Source of the DNA: Gemmata massiliana
GTDB taxonomy: Bacteria; Planctomycetota; Planctomycetia; Gemmatales; Gemmataceae
Length of the DNA: 64,000 nt
Direction: 5' to 3'
NCBI RefSeq assembly: GCF_901538265.1
Contig: NZ_LR593886.1
Location: 806,001-870,000 of the forward strand
Shown: piece after piece, positions 1 to 8,688 of the stretch
How positions within the stretch are numbered: position 1 is the stretch's first letter
Layout: every line of letters begins with the position of its first letter
Translations under genes and position numbers: made by a program
The notes under the pieces: model-generated
What the model was told of the DNA's origin: nothing
Database searches by the model: none
The model's input: only the letters and a program-made list of their open reading frames with translations

Positions 1-601
1 GTATGGTGAGGAAGTCCGCGTTCTTCAGTGCGAACGGGTTCACCCCGCCGTTGCACCCCGGAACCGCGAGCGCGATGAGTATGAACGCGGCCGTGAGCTG
101 TGCGACGCGCTTGATGGGCGCTTTGGGAATGACCCAGTTCCGGGCGACGTTCACGACCCGGTGCCGGGTGTCGTCGCCGAACCGTTCGGCCCCGGCGGGC
201 CAGACGTCCGCGGGCGCAGCGTGACTGAACGCTTCGCGGTACGCGGTCAGCGTCTCGGCGTACATGGCGAGGTGCTTCGCCCCCTCCGCCGGGCCGCCCT
301 TCGTGGGCTCGTGGTGCAGTGGGCGTTCCAGCACTTCGCCGCAAAGCCGCTTCCAGTAGGACTTGGTGTACGTCAGGTGCATGTGCCACGCCGCGTCGAC
401 GTCCTCGGACGGGCACACGGTGAAGCCGGCCGTCGCCGCGAGGAACACGTACCGCTTGTACTCTTCGATCACGCGGTCCGCGTAGGACCGGGACCAGCCG
501 TGTTCGCGCGCCAGGCGCGCCGCGAACGGGAGGGCGGCTTCGCCGCCGTCGATGTCGAACGTCAGGATGCTTGCGAGCAGTTGCGACCGATCGGGAGACA
601 T
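1..601 (-). CDS. TIGR04222-like membrane protein, N-terminal part (truncated by window edge)
   Basis: The reading frame is open from an ATG at 601 to the window edge, giving about 200 residues. AAGGGA lies about 8 bases ahead of the ATG. The N-terminal region resembles the conserved part of TIGR04222/glycine-rich-domain proteins: EEYKRYVFLA near residue 46, then a VDAAWHMHLTYT block, HHEPTKGG, and a Tyr/Phe-rich stretch ending in DVWPAG. A hydrophobic segment (FILIALAVPG, about residue 178) precedes an NPF...DFL motif, which fits the NPxDLxGPxFL motif that opens the membrane part of the family. The function of the family is unknown. The C-terminal glycine-rich portion lies outside the window. 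Confidence 0.75.
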   Translation of the reverse strand, partial: MSPDRSQLLASILTFDIDGGEAALPFAARLAREHGWSRSYADRVIEEYKRYVFLAATAGFTVCPSEDVDAAWHMHLTYTKSYWKRLCGEVLERPLHHEPTKGGPAEGAKHLAMYAETLTAYREAFSHAAPADVWPAGAERFGDDTRHRVVNVARNWVIPKAPIKRVAQLTAAFILIALAVPGCNGGVNPFALKNADFLTI

Positions 602-878
602 GGGGAGAATCCCTTGGGAGATACGATGCGAGCTACTCGCAGTGTACTTCGCTCCGAACGCGGGAGGTTTGGAAAGATAGACGATTAAGAAGAAGAGATG
701 AAAACGCCTGCCATACCGGGCAGACGGCCCGCGTTCGCTCTACGGGCGCGCCCGCACATCGATTGAGCGGGAACCATTCAAAACACTGAGGCCGTGCGAG
801 AATTTTCCGAATCGGCGTGTCGCAGTCGGGAGTCGCAGGCACTAATAGCTCGGATCGAGTGGAAGCGGGAGAGAAGTG

Positions 879-2927
879 ATGTCGCTCAGTGCGTTCGTGC
901 GACAACTGGCCGGGCGCTCGGTGCCGATCAAGTCGGCCGACGCGGAGTTACTCGCGCGGTTCGTTGCGACCCGCGACGAAAGTGCGTTCGCAGCGCTGGT
1001 GGACCGGCACACACCGACCGTTTTGGGTGCATGCCGGCGCCTGCTCGGTCACGCCCAGGACGCCGAAGACGCGGCCCAAGCGGTGTTCCTACTTCTGGCA
1101 CGCAATGCGGATCGCGTGCGCCAGCCCGCGGCGTTGGGGGCTTGGCTGCACGGGGTCGCGGTGCGAGTGGCTCGAAAAGCACGCTCCCGGCGCCGACCCG
1201 TTCAACCGTTACCCGAGGTGACTTCGCCCACACTGCCGCCCGAGCCGAGTTGGGCAGACGCGCGCCGGGTGATCGACGAAGTGCTCGCCGCGCTGCCGGA
1301 AACGCTTCGGGCGCCGCTCGTGTTGTGCTACCTCGAAGGGCTGACACGCGACGAGGCTGCAGCGCGCCTCGGTTGGCCGCTCGCGACGCTCCGCGGGCGG
1401 CTCGAACGCGGTCGGGAGAAGCTGCGAGCCGGGCTCGGTCGGCGCGGGTTCCCGCTCGCGGCCGGTCTCTTGGCCGTGGTACTCGAATCGCCCGCACCGG
1501 CCGCACCGAACTGGACCATCACGACCACGGCCATCGCAACCGGTGCGGTTCCCCCTCCACTCACCGTTGTCCCACTTTCCACTGGAGTGTTACCCGTGAA
1601 GGCACCTCTTGTTCGTATCGCTGTGATCGCGTGTCTCGGTCTCGCCGCGGCCGGCGTGTTCGCGGCACGAAGGGCCGAGCCGCCGCCGATCAGTCCCCCC
1701 AAGCCTCAAGCCCGGATACTCGCGCCAGACCCGAACGCTGGCCCGCCGGACAAAGTTCTCGCGGGGGAATGGCGCCTCACGTTCACCTGGGACGGCGCCA
1801 CCCGCACCGAAACGCTCCGGTTCGTGGACGGCAAGCACCTCGTCTGGCAAGTTCACCTGCGCAGCCCGGGCGTGGATACGAGTGTTACGCTCCGCGGGAA
1901 ATACGAACTGAAGAACGGCGAACTGACCTACGACGTGACCGAGCGGTGGAACGGGGAAGAACCGATGCGCGTGAAGCCCGAAGACGCGGTGCGGAAGTAC
2001 CAGATGACGTGGGCGGAAAACCGGACCGAGTTCGCGTTGAAGAACAAGGATAGCGAGACCGTCCGCACCTACCGCGCGGTAAAAGACGCGGTCGCTGCGC
2101 TGCCTGCTCCGGCCGCTCTCAACAAAATCGAGCGGACTATCAAGCAGGAACCGAAGTACACGGGCGACCCGCGGTACTTGTTGTTGGTCTTCGGGGCCGA
2201 AGCCAAGTTCCGCACCTGGGTCGTGTTGGACGGGACCACTCTTTACATCGACCGGAACGGGAACGGTGATCTGACGGAAGACGGGGAGAAGTTCGATAAC
2301 CCGAACGCAGTGCAGAAAGGACTCGACGGAAAAGTGAGCGTGACGCTCACCGGAATCGACCTGACCGAACCCGACGGGACGAGCCACTCGATCAAAGTCA
2401 TTACTACTCTGAAGGTCACGGACACGAGCACTTACGTGAGGCTCGGCGCTCAAGCACGCGGGGGACCGGATCAACTGGCCGGTCTGACCAACTTGCGTCT
2501 GGCAGAGACCGCAAAGGAAGCTCAGGTGCTTCACTTCGGAGGCAACGAGGTGACCGTGCGTCCGTCACTCTCGATGCCTTCGCCCCTGAGTGTGGACAAG
2601 GCGGTCGAGTTCCGGGTCCAGGTCGGTACCCCGGGCATCGGGTCGGGCAGCTTCGCCTCGTTCGTCGGTGAGAAACTCGCCGAGGGGCTTGGACCGGTCG
2701 CGGAATTGGAATTCACCCCGCTGAAAGCCGGTGACAAACCAGTGCAGACGACCGTGAACCTCATCGATCGGTGCTGCGGGGATCAGTTCTTTGCGAAGGT
2801 TGCTGTGCCGGACGGAGTCAAGATCGGCGTGAATGCCGTGAAGGTGACGCTCAGCTTCCCGGCGTGTCCGTGGGGGAAAGTGGAGTCGACGACACACTTC
2901 GTGGACGTGCTACCGAAACAGAAGTGA
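879..2927 (+). CDS. ECF sigma factor fused to a membrane segment and extracytoplasmic domain
   Basis: A 682-residue protein. Residues about 20-90 look like sigma-70 region 2 (LLARFV, DAEDAAQAVFL, AALGAWLHGVA). Residues about 130-190 look like region 4 (LPETLRAPLVLCYLEGLTRDE, then a helix-turn-helix ending in RGRLERGREKLR). A hydrophobic segment follows at about 243-263 (IAVIACLGLAAAGVFA), then about 410 residues that would lie outside the cytoplasm. The distal part begins with a GEWRLTF beta-rich domain and contains a DRNGNGDLTEDG calcium-loop-like motif near 457. Such long-tailed ECF factors are typical of Gemmata relatives (ECF01-Gob-like). The tail may sense an envelope signal and keep the sigma domain at the membrane; that is inference. 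An in-frame GTG at 876 is the alternative start. GGGAGAG just upstream serves the ATG at 879. Confidence 0.88.
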   Translation: MSLSAFVRQLAGRSVPIKSADAELLARFVATRDESAFAALVDRHTPTVLGACRRLLGHAQDAEDAAQAVFLLLARNADRVRQPAALGAWLHGVAVRVARKARSRRRPVQPLPEVTSPTLPPEPSWADARRVIDEVLAALPETLRAPLVLCYLEGLTRDEAAARLGWPLATLRGRLERGREKLRAGLGRRGFPLAAGLLAVVLESPAPAAPNWTITTTAIATGAVPPPLTVVPLSTGVLPVKAPLVRIAVIACLGLAAAGVFAARRAEPPPISPPKPQARILAPDPNAGPPDKVLAGEWRLTFTWDGATRTETLRFVDGKHLVWQVHLRSPGVDTSVTLRGKYELKNGELTYDVTERWNGEEPMRVKPEDAVRKYQMTWAENRTEFALKNKDSETVRTYRAVKDAVAALPAPAALNKIERTIKQEPKYTGDPRYLLLVFGAEAKFRTWVVLDGTTLYIDRNGNGDLTEDGEKFDNPNAVQKGLDGKVSVTLTGIDLTEPDGTSHSIKVITTLKVTDTSTYVRLGAQARGGPDQLAGLTNLRLAETAKEAQVLHFGGNEVTVRPSLSMPSPLSVDKAVEFRVQVGTPGIGSGSFASFVGEKLAEGLGPVAELEFTPLKAGDKPVQTTVNLIDRCCGDQFFAKVAVPDGVKIGVNAVKVTLSFPACPWGKVESTTHFVDVLPKQK

Positions 2928-2981
2928 CACGGATTGGGGGCACGTTGACCGTACCCTCGCATCGACCGCGAAAGAAACACC

Positions 2982-3476
2982 CTACTGGGCGGGGACGTCG
3001 CGTTCCGCCAACACCGCGAGTTCCGTGAGCTTGGCGGCCGTCACGCCGATCCGCTCGAAGCACTCGGCGACGATGCTGTTGGGGGTGGTGAACAGTGTGA
3101 TGAGCAGGTCCATCGGGGTCACGACCCCGCGCCCGCAATCGCAGGCCCGGCCGTGAGCGTCGCGGACCAGGCGGATCACGTTATCGGAAAGGAATTCGCG
3201 GTTGAGTAGTAGGGGAGGGACGGGTTCGGCGTGGGCTTGGTGGAACAGGTCGCGGAACTGGTCGAGGAGTCCGGGCAAGTCGGCCCCGAGTTTCCCGGCC
3301 CACTTGAACACCCCGGAGTCCGGAGCGGCCAGGAGGCCCATGAACAGGTGCGGGGTCCGCACGCTGTCCCAGTTCGTGGCTCGGGTGTGCCCCAAAGCCT
3401 CGCGCAGAACGCGGGTTGTGGCTTCGTCCAGGATGTCCGGACGGAGCCGACCACTTGGCAGGAAAATGTCGTCCAC
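2982..3476 (-). CDS. Stand-alone Clp N-domain protein
   Basis: A 164-residue protein built from two Clp repeats. Repeat 1 spans roughly residues 15-85, with the TPHLFMGLLA signature. Repeat 2 spans about 95-160, with DNVIRLVRDAH and VTPMDLLITLF. The Clp N-domain is the substrate- and adaptor-binding module of ClpA/ClpC/ClpB, but no AAA+ ATPase part follows and no clp gene is nearby. It could be an adaptor or decoy that binds Clp substrates or adaptors, or a relic of a larger gene. It ends 54 bp from the convergent sigma-factor gene. Confidence 0.75.
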   Translation of the reverse strand: MDDIFLPSGRLRPDILDEATTRVLREALGHTRATNWDSVRTPHLFMGLLAAPDSGVFKWAGKLGADLPGLLDQFRDLFHQAHAEPVPPLLLNREFLSDNVIRLVRDAHGRACDCGRGVVTPMDLLITLFTTPNSIVAECFERIGVTAAKLTELAVLAERDVPAQ

Positions 3477-3815
3477 GGTTTTGGACCCGTTCCCATCTCG
3501 GACTGTGGCTGGGCGTGTGTGGCCCGTAGGGCAACGTTTCGGGTGTAGCGAACCGCCCGAAGTGTGAGGTGATTATGTCGCGCCGCGCTCCAACCCGCAA
3601 GACGGCCTGTCCGTGTCCGAACACTTTTTCCTTGCTCGCCCAGATGTTCCGACCGACCATGAATCGCGCCGAGCGAAAATTGAGTTCCGGGGCGCAGAAA
3701 TCCCAACGTTTTCAGGGTTCCGAGCGCTTAAGCTCTCAGTGCTAATGTCCCACTCGACACTCGGTTTGGAATACCTGGAGCTTTGGAACTCAGAGCTTGT
3801 TCAAAGGAGCCTCCC
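3477..3815. other. Intergenic gap, 339 bp
   Basis: This lies between the divergent Clp-N gene and the secreted protein starting at 3816. I see no convincing gene, RNA or long repeat. It must hold the promoters of both flanking genes, but no clear -35/-10 pair stands out. The only assignable site is the AAAGGAG ribosome binding site at 3803-3809. Confidence 0.5.
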
Positions 3816-4703
3816 ATGCGGCGCTGGGGACGGGTCGTGGTCGGGTTGGTGTTGGTTTCCGGCCTGGCGTTCGCGCGGGCGGCTGATGGGCCGACCGAGG
3901 CCACTGTTACTGACGCCGATAACAAGGAAGTCAAAGTCGCCGGGCTGAAATTGAGCACGGGAACCCGCCGGCTCGCGTGGTTAGGCGACCCGGCGGGCGA
4001 TACCGAGGAGGCCAAGAAAGGCCCGCTCGCGCTCGAACTCCGCGAACCGCACTCCACTACGTACTCCAAAGGGATCATCACTTACGTCCCCGTCAACTCG
4101 GTCGAATCGATTAAGTACGACTACGACAAGCAGGTCGCGTCGGTGGTGGTGAAAGGGTTGGCGGAACCGCTCGCCGGAACGCTCCAGTATCGCGGGGTTA
4201 ACGTTCTTGGCTTTGAGGGGACCGTCGACGATAAGGTGATGCGGTTTAGCGGCGGTGCGTTCACAAAAGGAAACATCAAGGCAGTTACGTTCGCGGACGC
4301 AACACCGATCGCATCGAAGAAGGGGACGGGCTCCTGGCAGATCCAAATCGACCAGCCAAAGGCCGAGAACCCGACGCTCAAAGCGGGGAACTTCAAGTTC
4401 CTGTACCAGTACCCCGGCGGCATTGAGGTGCTGGCCGAAGCCGCCACCGTGCGCAAGGGCGATCCACTCAAACTGGACGACACAGTGAAGACGTTCACGC
4501 CGCTGGCCGTGGACCAGAACACGCACCTCGCGGCGATCGAAGTTCAGATCGGTGACGCAGAAAAGGTCGTGGTGATTCCGCAACAGCTCGAGAAGGACGG
4601 CAAGACCGGCGTACTCATGGGGTTGGTCGGCGAGGTCGACGCCGGGTGGAAACTCTTCCCGCTGCACTCTATCAAGGGCATGAAGCGCCCCCGGCGTGAT
4701 TGA
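3816..4703 (+). CDS. Secreted protein of unknown function
   Basis: A 295-residue protein. The start at 3816 is chosen because AAAGGAG sits 6 bases upstream and a textbook signal peptide follows (MRRWGRVVVGLVLVSGLAFA, cleavage near ARA-AD). The mature part is rich in charged residues and beta-strand-like alternation, for example TYVPVNSVESIKYDYDKQ and VVVIPQQLEKDGKTG. No catalytic motif or cysteine cluster was recognised. It is probably a periplasmic or surface protein. It converges on the rdgB gene with a 19 bp gap. I do not recognise the family. Confidence 0.75.
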   Translation: MRRWGRVVVGLVLVSGLAFARAADGPTEATVTDADNKEVKVAGLKLSTGTRRLAWLGDPAGDTEEAKKGPLALELREPHSTTYSKGIITYVPVNSVESIKYDYDKQVASVVVKGLAEPLAGTLQYRGVNVLGFEGTVDDKVMRFSGGAFTKGNIKAVTFADATPIASKKGTGSWQIQIDQPKAENPTLKAGNFKFLYQYPGGIEVLAEAATVRKGDPLKLDDTVKTFTPLAVDQNTHLAAIEVQIGDAEKVVVIPQQLEKDGKTGVLMGLVGEVDAGWKLFPLHSIKGMKRPRRD

Positions 4704-4722
4704 CGCGCGAGCGCGACCGGGC

Positions 4723-5337
4723 CTACGTGATTGATTCGCCGCGCGCCAGTCGCTCCAGTACCGGGCGCAGCTCGGCGAACGCTTTGGCGCGGTGGCTCAT
4801 TTGCTGTTTGACTTCCAGTGGCAGTTCGCCGAACGTCTTCCCGTGTTCCGGCACGAGGAACAGCGGATCGTACCCGAACCCGCCGGTTCCGCGGCGTTCG
4901 GTCACGATCGTTCCGTGGCACCGCCCCTCGACCGACGCGACGACCTTCCCCGTCGGGTCGGAGAGTACCGCCGTGCTGATGTAGTACGCGGCCCGCTCCG
5001 CGCCGGTGAGCGCGGCCATCTCGCGCAAGAGCTTATCGTTATTGGCCTGGTCGTCGCCGTGCGTGCCCGCGTACCGGGCCGAGTACACGCCGGGGGCGCT
5101 GCCGAGGGCCGGCACGCACAACCCACTGTCTTCACCGATGATCCACGCGCCCAACACCAGCGCGAGTTGCGTCGCTTTGAGCGCCGCGTTCCCGACGAAG
5201 GTGTCGGCGGTCTCCTCAACTTCGGGGGCGTTGGGGTACGGCGTCAGGTCCGTGAGATCCAGGCTCAGGTCACCGAGGAGGTCGACCATTTCCTTGAGCT
5301 TCTTCTTGTTGCGACTGCCGATAACGACGCGGATCAT
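4723..5337 (-). CDS. rdgB: Non-canonical purine NTP pyrophosphatase (RdgB/HAM1 family)
   Basis: A 204-residue protein, the usual length for the family. It hydrolyses dITP, XTP and ITP to the monophosphate plus pyrophosphate, keeping damaged purines out of nucleic acids. Family marks are the N-terminal SRNKKKLKE substrate-binding motif, EETADTFVGNAALKA, GEDSGLCVPAL, PGVYSARYAG, and the C-terminal GFGYDPLFLVPEHGKTFGEL block followed by SHRAKAF. The ATG at 5337 is chosen because the family begins at this point; the frame extends upstream without family similarity. It is cytoplasmic and is transcribed divergently from the acyltransferase gene. Confidence 0.95.
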   Translation of the reverse strand: MIRVVIGSRNKKKLKEMVDLLGDLSLDLTDLTPYPNAPEVEETADTFVGNAALKATQLALVLGAWIIGEDSGLCVPALGSAPGVYSARYAGTHGDDQANNDKLLREMAALTGAERAAYYISTAVLSDPTGKVVASVEGRCHGTIVTERRGTGGFGYDPLFLVPEHGKTFGELPLEVKQQMSHRAKAFAELRPVLERLARGESIT

Positions 5338-5476
5338 GCGACCTTCCGTTGTGGAGAGCGTTCTCACGACGCAATATATTGTCCCAACCTTACGGGCTAA
5401 AGACCAAGGCGCTGTCGACGTGTGATCGGGTCGATCCCGTGCGACCTCGGTTCCCGTTCTGGTAGTGGGGCGCTTG

Positions 5477-6790
5477 ATGTCTGCACCGCACGACCGGTAC
5501 CACGCACTGGACAGCCTCCGCGGGTTCGCCATGTTTCTCGGCGTGGTGCTGCACGCCGGGCTCTCGTTCGGGACGCAACCGCCGGTCTTCTGGCCCGTAC
5601 ACGACAACGACCGGACGCTGCTCGCGGACGTGTGCCTGTTCGCGGTCCATACGTTCCGCATGCAGACGTTCTTCCTGCTCGCGGGGTTCTTCGGTTGTCT
5701 GCTCTACAAGCGGTACGGGCTCGGCGGGATGGTGCGGCACCGCATTATCCGGGTCGCGCTCCCGTTCGTTCTCTCGGTGATGCTGGTTACCCCCACCGTC
5801 ATGGGGGCGTTCCTTTACGCGGAACTGGAGAACGCCCGCACGCAGGGAGTTCCGGAGACCGCTTCTCCGGTGCGTCGGTTCGCGGCAGATTTGATCGCTG
5901 CGAACCCGGAGCAAAGCAGTGTTGCGATCGTGGCGGATCGCTTCGTTTCCGGCGCGTACTTGTCCCTACTACCGCTCGGACACCTGTGGTTCCTTTACTA
6001 CTTGCTTTACTTTTACGCCGCGGTGATTCTGCTCGCGCCGCTCCTCGGACGGTTGACCGGAACGTCGGTGCTTGCCGCTATTGATGACGCATTTCAGCGA
6101 TTAATTGAGGGCCGATGGCGCGTGTTGGTGCCCGCGCTCGCGACAATTCCTGTCCTCCTCACGATGAAGACGTGGGTCAGCGACACGCCGCTCCGGTGGG
6201 CACCGGAAGGGCAGATTTTGGCCTATTACTTCGGCTTCTTCGCGTTCGGGTGGGTGCTGTACCGGCACCGCGCTCTCGTATTTGTGTTCGGGCGGGGATG
6301 GCGCTTCAATCTCACCATCGCGAACGTACTCGTGCTGCCGATCGGACTGGTGGCTTTGGCCACAGGGATCGCAGCCGAAAAAGCCAGCGCGAGCGATATG
6401 TTTGTGCGAAAGTTCGCAGCGTTCGCGGCACAGGCCGTGTACACCTGGCTCATGATCGTGGGCTTGTGGGGCGCGTTCCTGCACTACTTCGCGCGCGCAC
6501 GCGGATGGGCGCGGTACCTCGCGGACGCATCGTACTGGTGCTACCTCGCGAGCATCACACCGATTGTGCTGCTCCAGTTTTGGGTGAAGGACTGGCCGCT
6601 GCCGGGACTGGTGAAGTGGGTGCTTGTGAGTGCTGCGGCGACGGGCGTTTTGCTGCTGAGTTACGAGTGGTTCGTGCGCTACACCATCATCGGGACCGTT
6701 TTGAACGGGCGCAAGACACGGGCGCGGGTGGAAGCTCCCCCCGCGCCCATTGCGACTGTTGAAACACGCGGGGAATCCTCACCCGCGTAA
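5477..6790 (+). CDS. Acyltransferase family 3 membrane protein
   Basis: A 437-residue integral membrane protein with about ten hydrophobic segments. The N-terminal LDSLRGFAMFLGVVLHAGL block carries the conserved Arg and His of the acyltransferase-3/OpgC group, which O-acylates glycans or other envelope components. Further family-like features are FRMQTFFLLAGFFG and a HLWFLYYLLYFY segment after a soluble loop. The substrate cannot be read from the sequence. The ATG at 5477 is preferred over an in-frame GTG 12 bases upstream. Only 7 bp separate its end from the convergent serine hydrolase gene. Confidence 0.9.
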   Translation: MSAPHDRYHALDSLRGFAMFLGVVLHAGLSFGTQPPVFWPVHDNDRTLLADVCLFAVHTFRMQTFFLLAGFFGCLLYKRYGLGGMVRHRIIRVALPFVLSVMLVTPTVMGAFLYAELENARTQGVPETASPVRRFAADLIAANPEQSSVAIVADRFVSGAYLSLLPLGHLWFLYYLLYFYAAVILLAPLLGRLTGTSVLAAIDDAFQRLIEGRWRVLVPALATIPVLLTMKTWVSDTPLRWAPEGQILAYYFGFFAFGWVLYRHRALVFVFGRGWRFNLTIANVLVLPIGLVALATGIAAEKASASDMFVRKFAAFAAQAVYTWLMIVGLWGAFLHYFARARGWARYLADASYWCYLASITPIVLLQFWVKDWPLPGLVKWVLVSAAATGVLLLSYEWFVRYTIIGTVLNGRKTRARVEAPPAPIATVETRGESSPA

Positions 6791-6797
6791 GTGCGCG

Positions 6798-7955
6798 TTA
6801 CTTCTTTCCGAGCGCCGCAGCGACGATCGTTCCGATTTCTCGGCGCAGCGGAGTGGCGTTACCCTTGTCGTCCGGGTGAACGCGGTTGGCCAACACGATA
6901 ATGGCCGTCTTGGTGCCCGGATCAACCCACGCGCTCGTCCCGGTGAACCCGGTGTGGCCGTAACCCTCACCCTTTTTGAACAGATTGCCGCGCGGGGCCG
7001 AGTACGCCGTGTCCACGTCCCACCCGAACGAACGGGAGCCCTTCGCGTCACCGCCCTTCGTCACGGGCACATCGACCGGGTGCGGTTCGGTGAACAGCTT
7101 CACGGTCTTCGCGTCGAGGACACGGGTGCCGTCGAGTTCGCCGTCCCGGAGGAGCATCCGGCAGTAGCGGACCATGTCATCGGCGGTGGAAAACAGCCCC
7201 GCGTGCCCGGCCACGCCGCCCATTTTGAACGCGCGTGGGTCGTGGACCTCGCCGAGGATGATTTTGCCGTCGCGAAGGCCGGTCGGGGCGATCCGCTTTT
7301 TGAGTGATTCAGATGGCGTGTACGTCGTGTCGGCCATCTTCAGCGGATCGAACACGTTCTTTTTCGCGAACTGATCCACGGGCGCTCCGCTGATCTTCTC
7401 GACCAGCTCGCCCAGCACGATGAACCCGACGTCGCTGTACTTGAACCGCGTCCCGGCGGGCGCTTCGAGCTTCAGTCCCGCGATGCGTTCGAGAGCCTTG
7501 GCGCGACCGCTGGCGTAATCCTTGATGTCGTTGTCCGCGATCAGCCCCGAAGTGTGGAGCAACAGGTGCTCGACGGTGACTTTTTCTTTGCCGTTGGCCG
7601 CGAACTCCGGCCAGTGCTTGCTCACGAGATCTTCGGGTTTCAGTTTCCCTTGCTGAATGAGTAGCGCGATCGACGTGCCCGTGGCGACGGGTTTGGTGAG
7701 AGAGGCCATGTCGAAAACGGCGTCGGTCGTCATCGCGACCTCATCGGGCTTCACCGCGCGCTTGCCGAACGCCTTGCGGTACACGACCGCGTCCGCGTGG
7801 ACCACGACGACCACAGCACCGGGGCACTCACCGCGCTTGATCGCGGCTTCGACCGCGGTGTCGATCTTCGCGAGCTGGTCTTTGTCGAGGTCCGCGGCGT
7901 AGGTACCGAGTGGCAGCGCGAGTAGGGCAACAAACGTAGAAGCGACACGAAACAT
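6798..7955 (-). CDS. Secreted serine hydrolase (class C beta-lactamase / penicillin-binding-protein-like)
   Basis: A 385-residue protein with a signal peptide (MFRVASTFVALLALPLGTYA). The serine beta-lactamase fold marks are all present: the SxxK motif in MASLTKPV (near residue 83), the Tyr of KYSDVGF near 170, and HTG in YGHTGFTG near 331. A GGVAGHAGLFSTADDMVRY block is typical of the esterase/D-aminopeptidase/PBP-like branch (COG1680). Likely periplasmic. It may act on peptidoglycan or on ester substrates; resistance is not implied. The start is set by the signal peptide, with GGAG about 10 bases upstream. Confidence 0.92.
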   Translation of the reverse strand: MFRVASTFVALLALPLGTYAADLDKDQLAKIDTAVEAAIKRGECPGAVVVVVHADAVVYRKAFGKRAVKPDEVAMTTDAVFDMASLTKPVATGTSIALLIQQGKLKPEDLVSKHWPEFAANGKEKVTVEHLLLHTSGLIADNDIKDYASGRAKALERIAGLKLEAPAGTRFKYSDVGFIVLGELVEKISGAPVDQFAKKNVFDPLKMADTTYTPSESLKKRIAPTGLRDGKIILGEVHDPRAFKMGGVAGHAGLFSTADDMVRYCRMLLRDGELDGTRVLDAKTVKLFTEPHPVDVPVTKGGDAKGSRSFGWDVDTAYSAPRGNLFKKGEGYGHTGFTGTSAWVDPGTKTAIIVLANRVHPDDKGNATPLRREIGTIVAAALGKK

Positions 7956-8060
7956 GAAGGACGTTCTCCGTGGGGATCTCGGCCGACGTTTGACCGTGTT
8001 TCGCGTGGCAGCGATTTTGGGGTTCACGGTCGCGGTCACCGAAACTGGCAGCAACTCGTC

Positions 8061-8384
8061 TCATTCCAGGCTGGCGAGCAGCCCCTGCATTTCACCCTGT
8101 GCGTGCGTGTCCCCGGTCTTGCGGGCCGCGTCGATTCCCTGTTTGAGTACCGCACACGCCTCTTCGGTCCGGTCGAGCCGCATGAGCGCTTGTCCGCACT
8201 GGAGGAACGCCGGGACGTAGGGCTCCGCCGCGGTTCGGGCGATGAGGTCGCGGAGCACGGTCGCGCACTCCGCGTCGTCCCCGGCGCTGGCGTGCTCCAT
8301 CGCGAGGCCGTACCGCAGGAACGCATCGTTCGGGTCTTCGGCCAACAGTGCCTCGATCTGTGCCATGCGTGCTGTGCGGGCCAT
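8061..8384 (-). CDS. Small TPR-like protein
   Basis: A 107-residue, all-helical protein. It has two or three TPR-like units: DPNDAFLRYGLAMEHASAGD, then PAFLQCGQALMRLDRTEEA, then a GIDAARKTGDTHAQGEM tail. Short proteins of this layout occur widely in planctomycetes and have no assigned role; TPRs normally bind partner proteins. The start is uncertain: ATGs at 8384 and 8366 are both possible and neither has a good ribosome binding site. It is divergent from the HtrA-like gene. Confidence 0.65.
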   Translation of the reverse strand: MARTARMAQIEALLAEDPNDAFLRYGLAMEHASAGDDAECATVLRDLIARTAAEPYVPAFLQCGQALMRLDRTEEACAVLKQGIDAARKTGDTHAQGEMQGLLASLE

Positions 8385-8688
8385 GTGTACGCGGGGTCCG
8401 TGTGGGATTTGCGGCCGATCGTGAGGAAATCCCTCAAGTCGCGGGCGCACGTTCACCCTACTTGCTCCGGGCACGGGCGACAACGCGCGGTACGACCGGT
8501 CCAGCCCGCACGGTTTGCGAATCCGGCTAACCGTTCCGTTCGCTCCCCAGCGCGTGCGCGGCGCAGGTGTGCCCCGAACGGGGCGCCGGGCGGGTTCCTT
8601 GTGCTCGCACCGTGTAGCCGATCGCGCCGGGATTCCGAACAGAAGTGTGCAGTCGAAGGAAGGATTCCGCCGCTGGCACGGGGGCCAC
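8385..8688. other. Intergenic gap, 304 bp, between divergent genes
   Basis: I see no gene, RNA or obvious repeat here. The frame of the downstream protease stays open through most of it, but the translation is arginine- and glycine-rich and unlike HtrA N-termini. It is therefore treated as leader and promoter region for the two divergent genes. A GAAGGAAGG purine run at 8656-8664 is too far from 8689 to be its ribosome binding site. Confidence 0.5.

Noticed and set aside
794..2053. Plus-strand frame of 419 codons overlapping the sigma-factor gene
   Set aside because: Arg/Gly/Ala-rich shadow translation; the overlapping frame has clear sigma-70 motifs.
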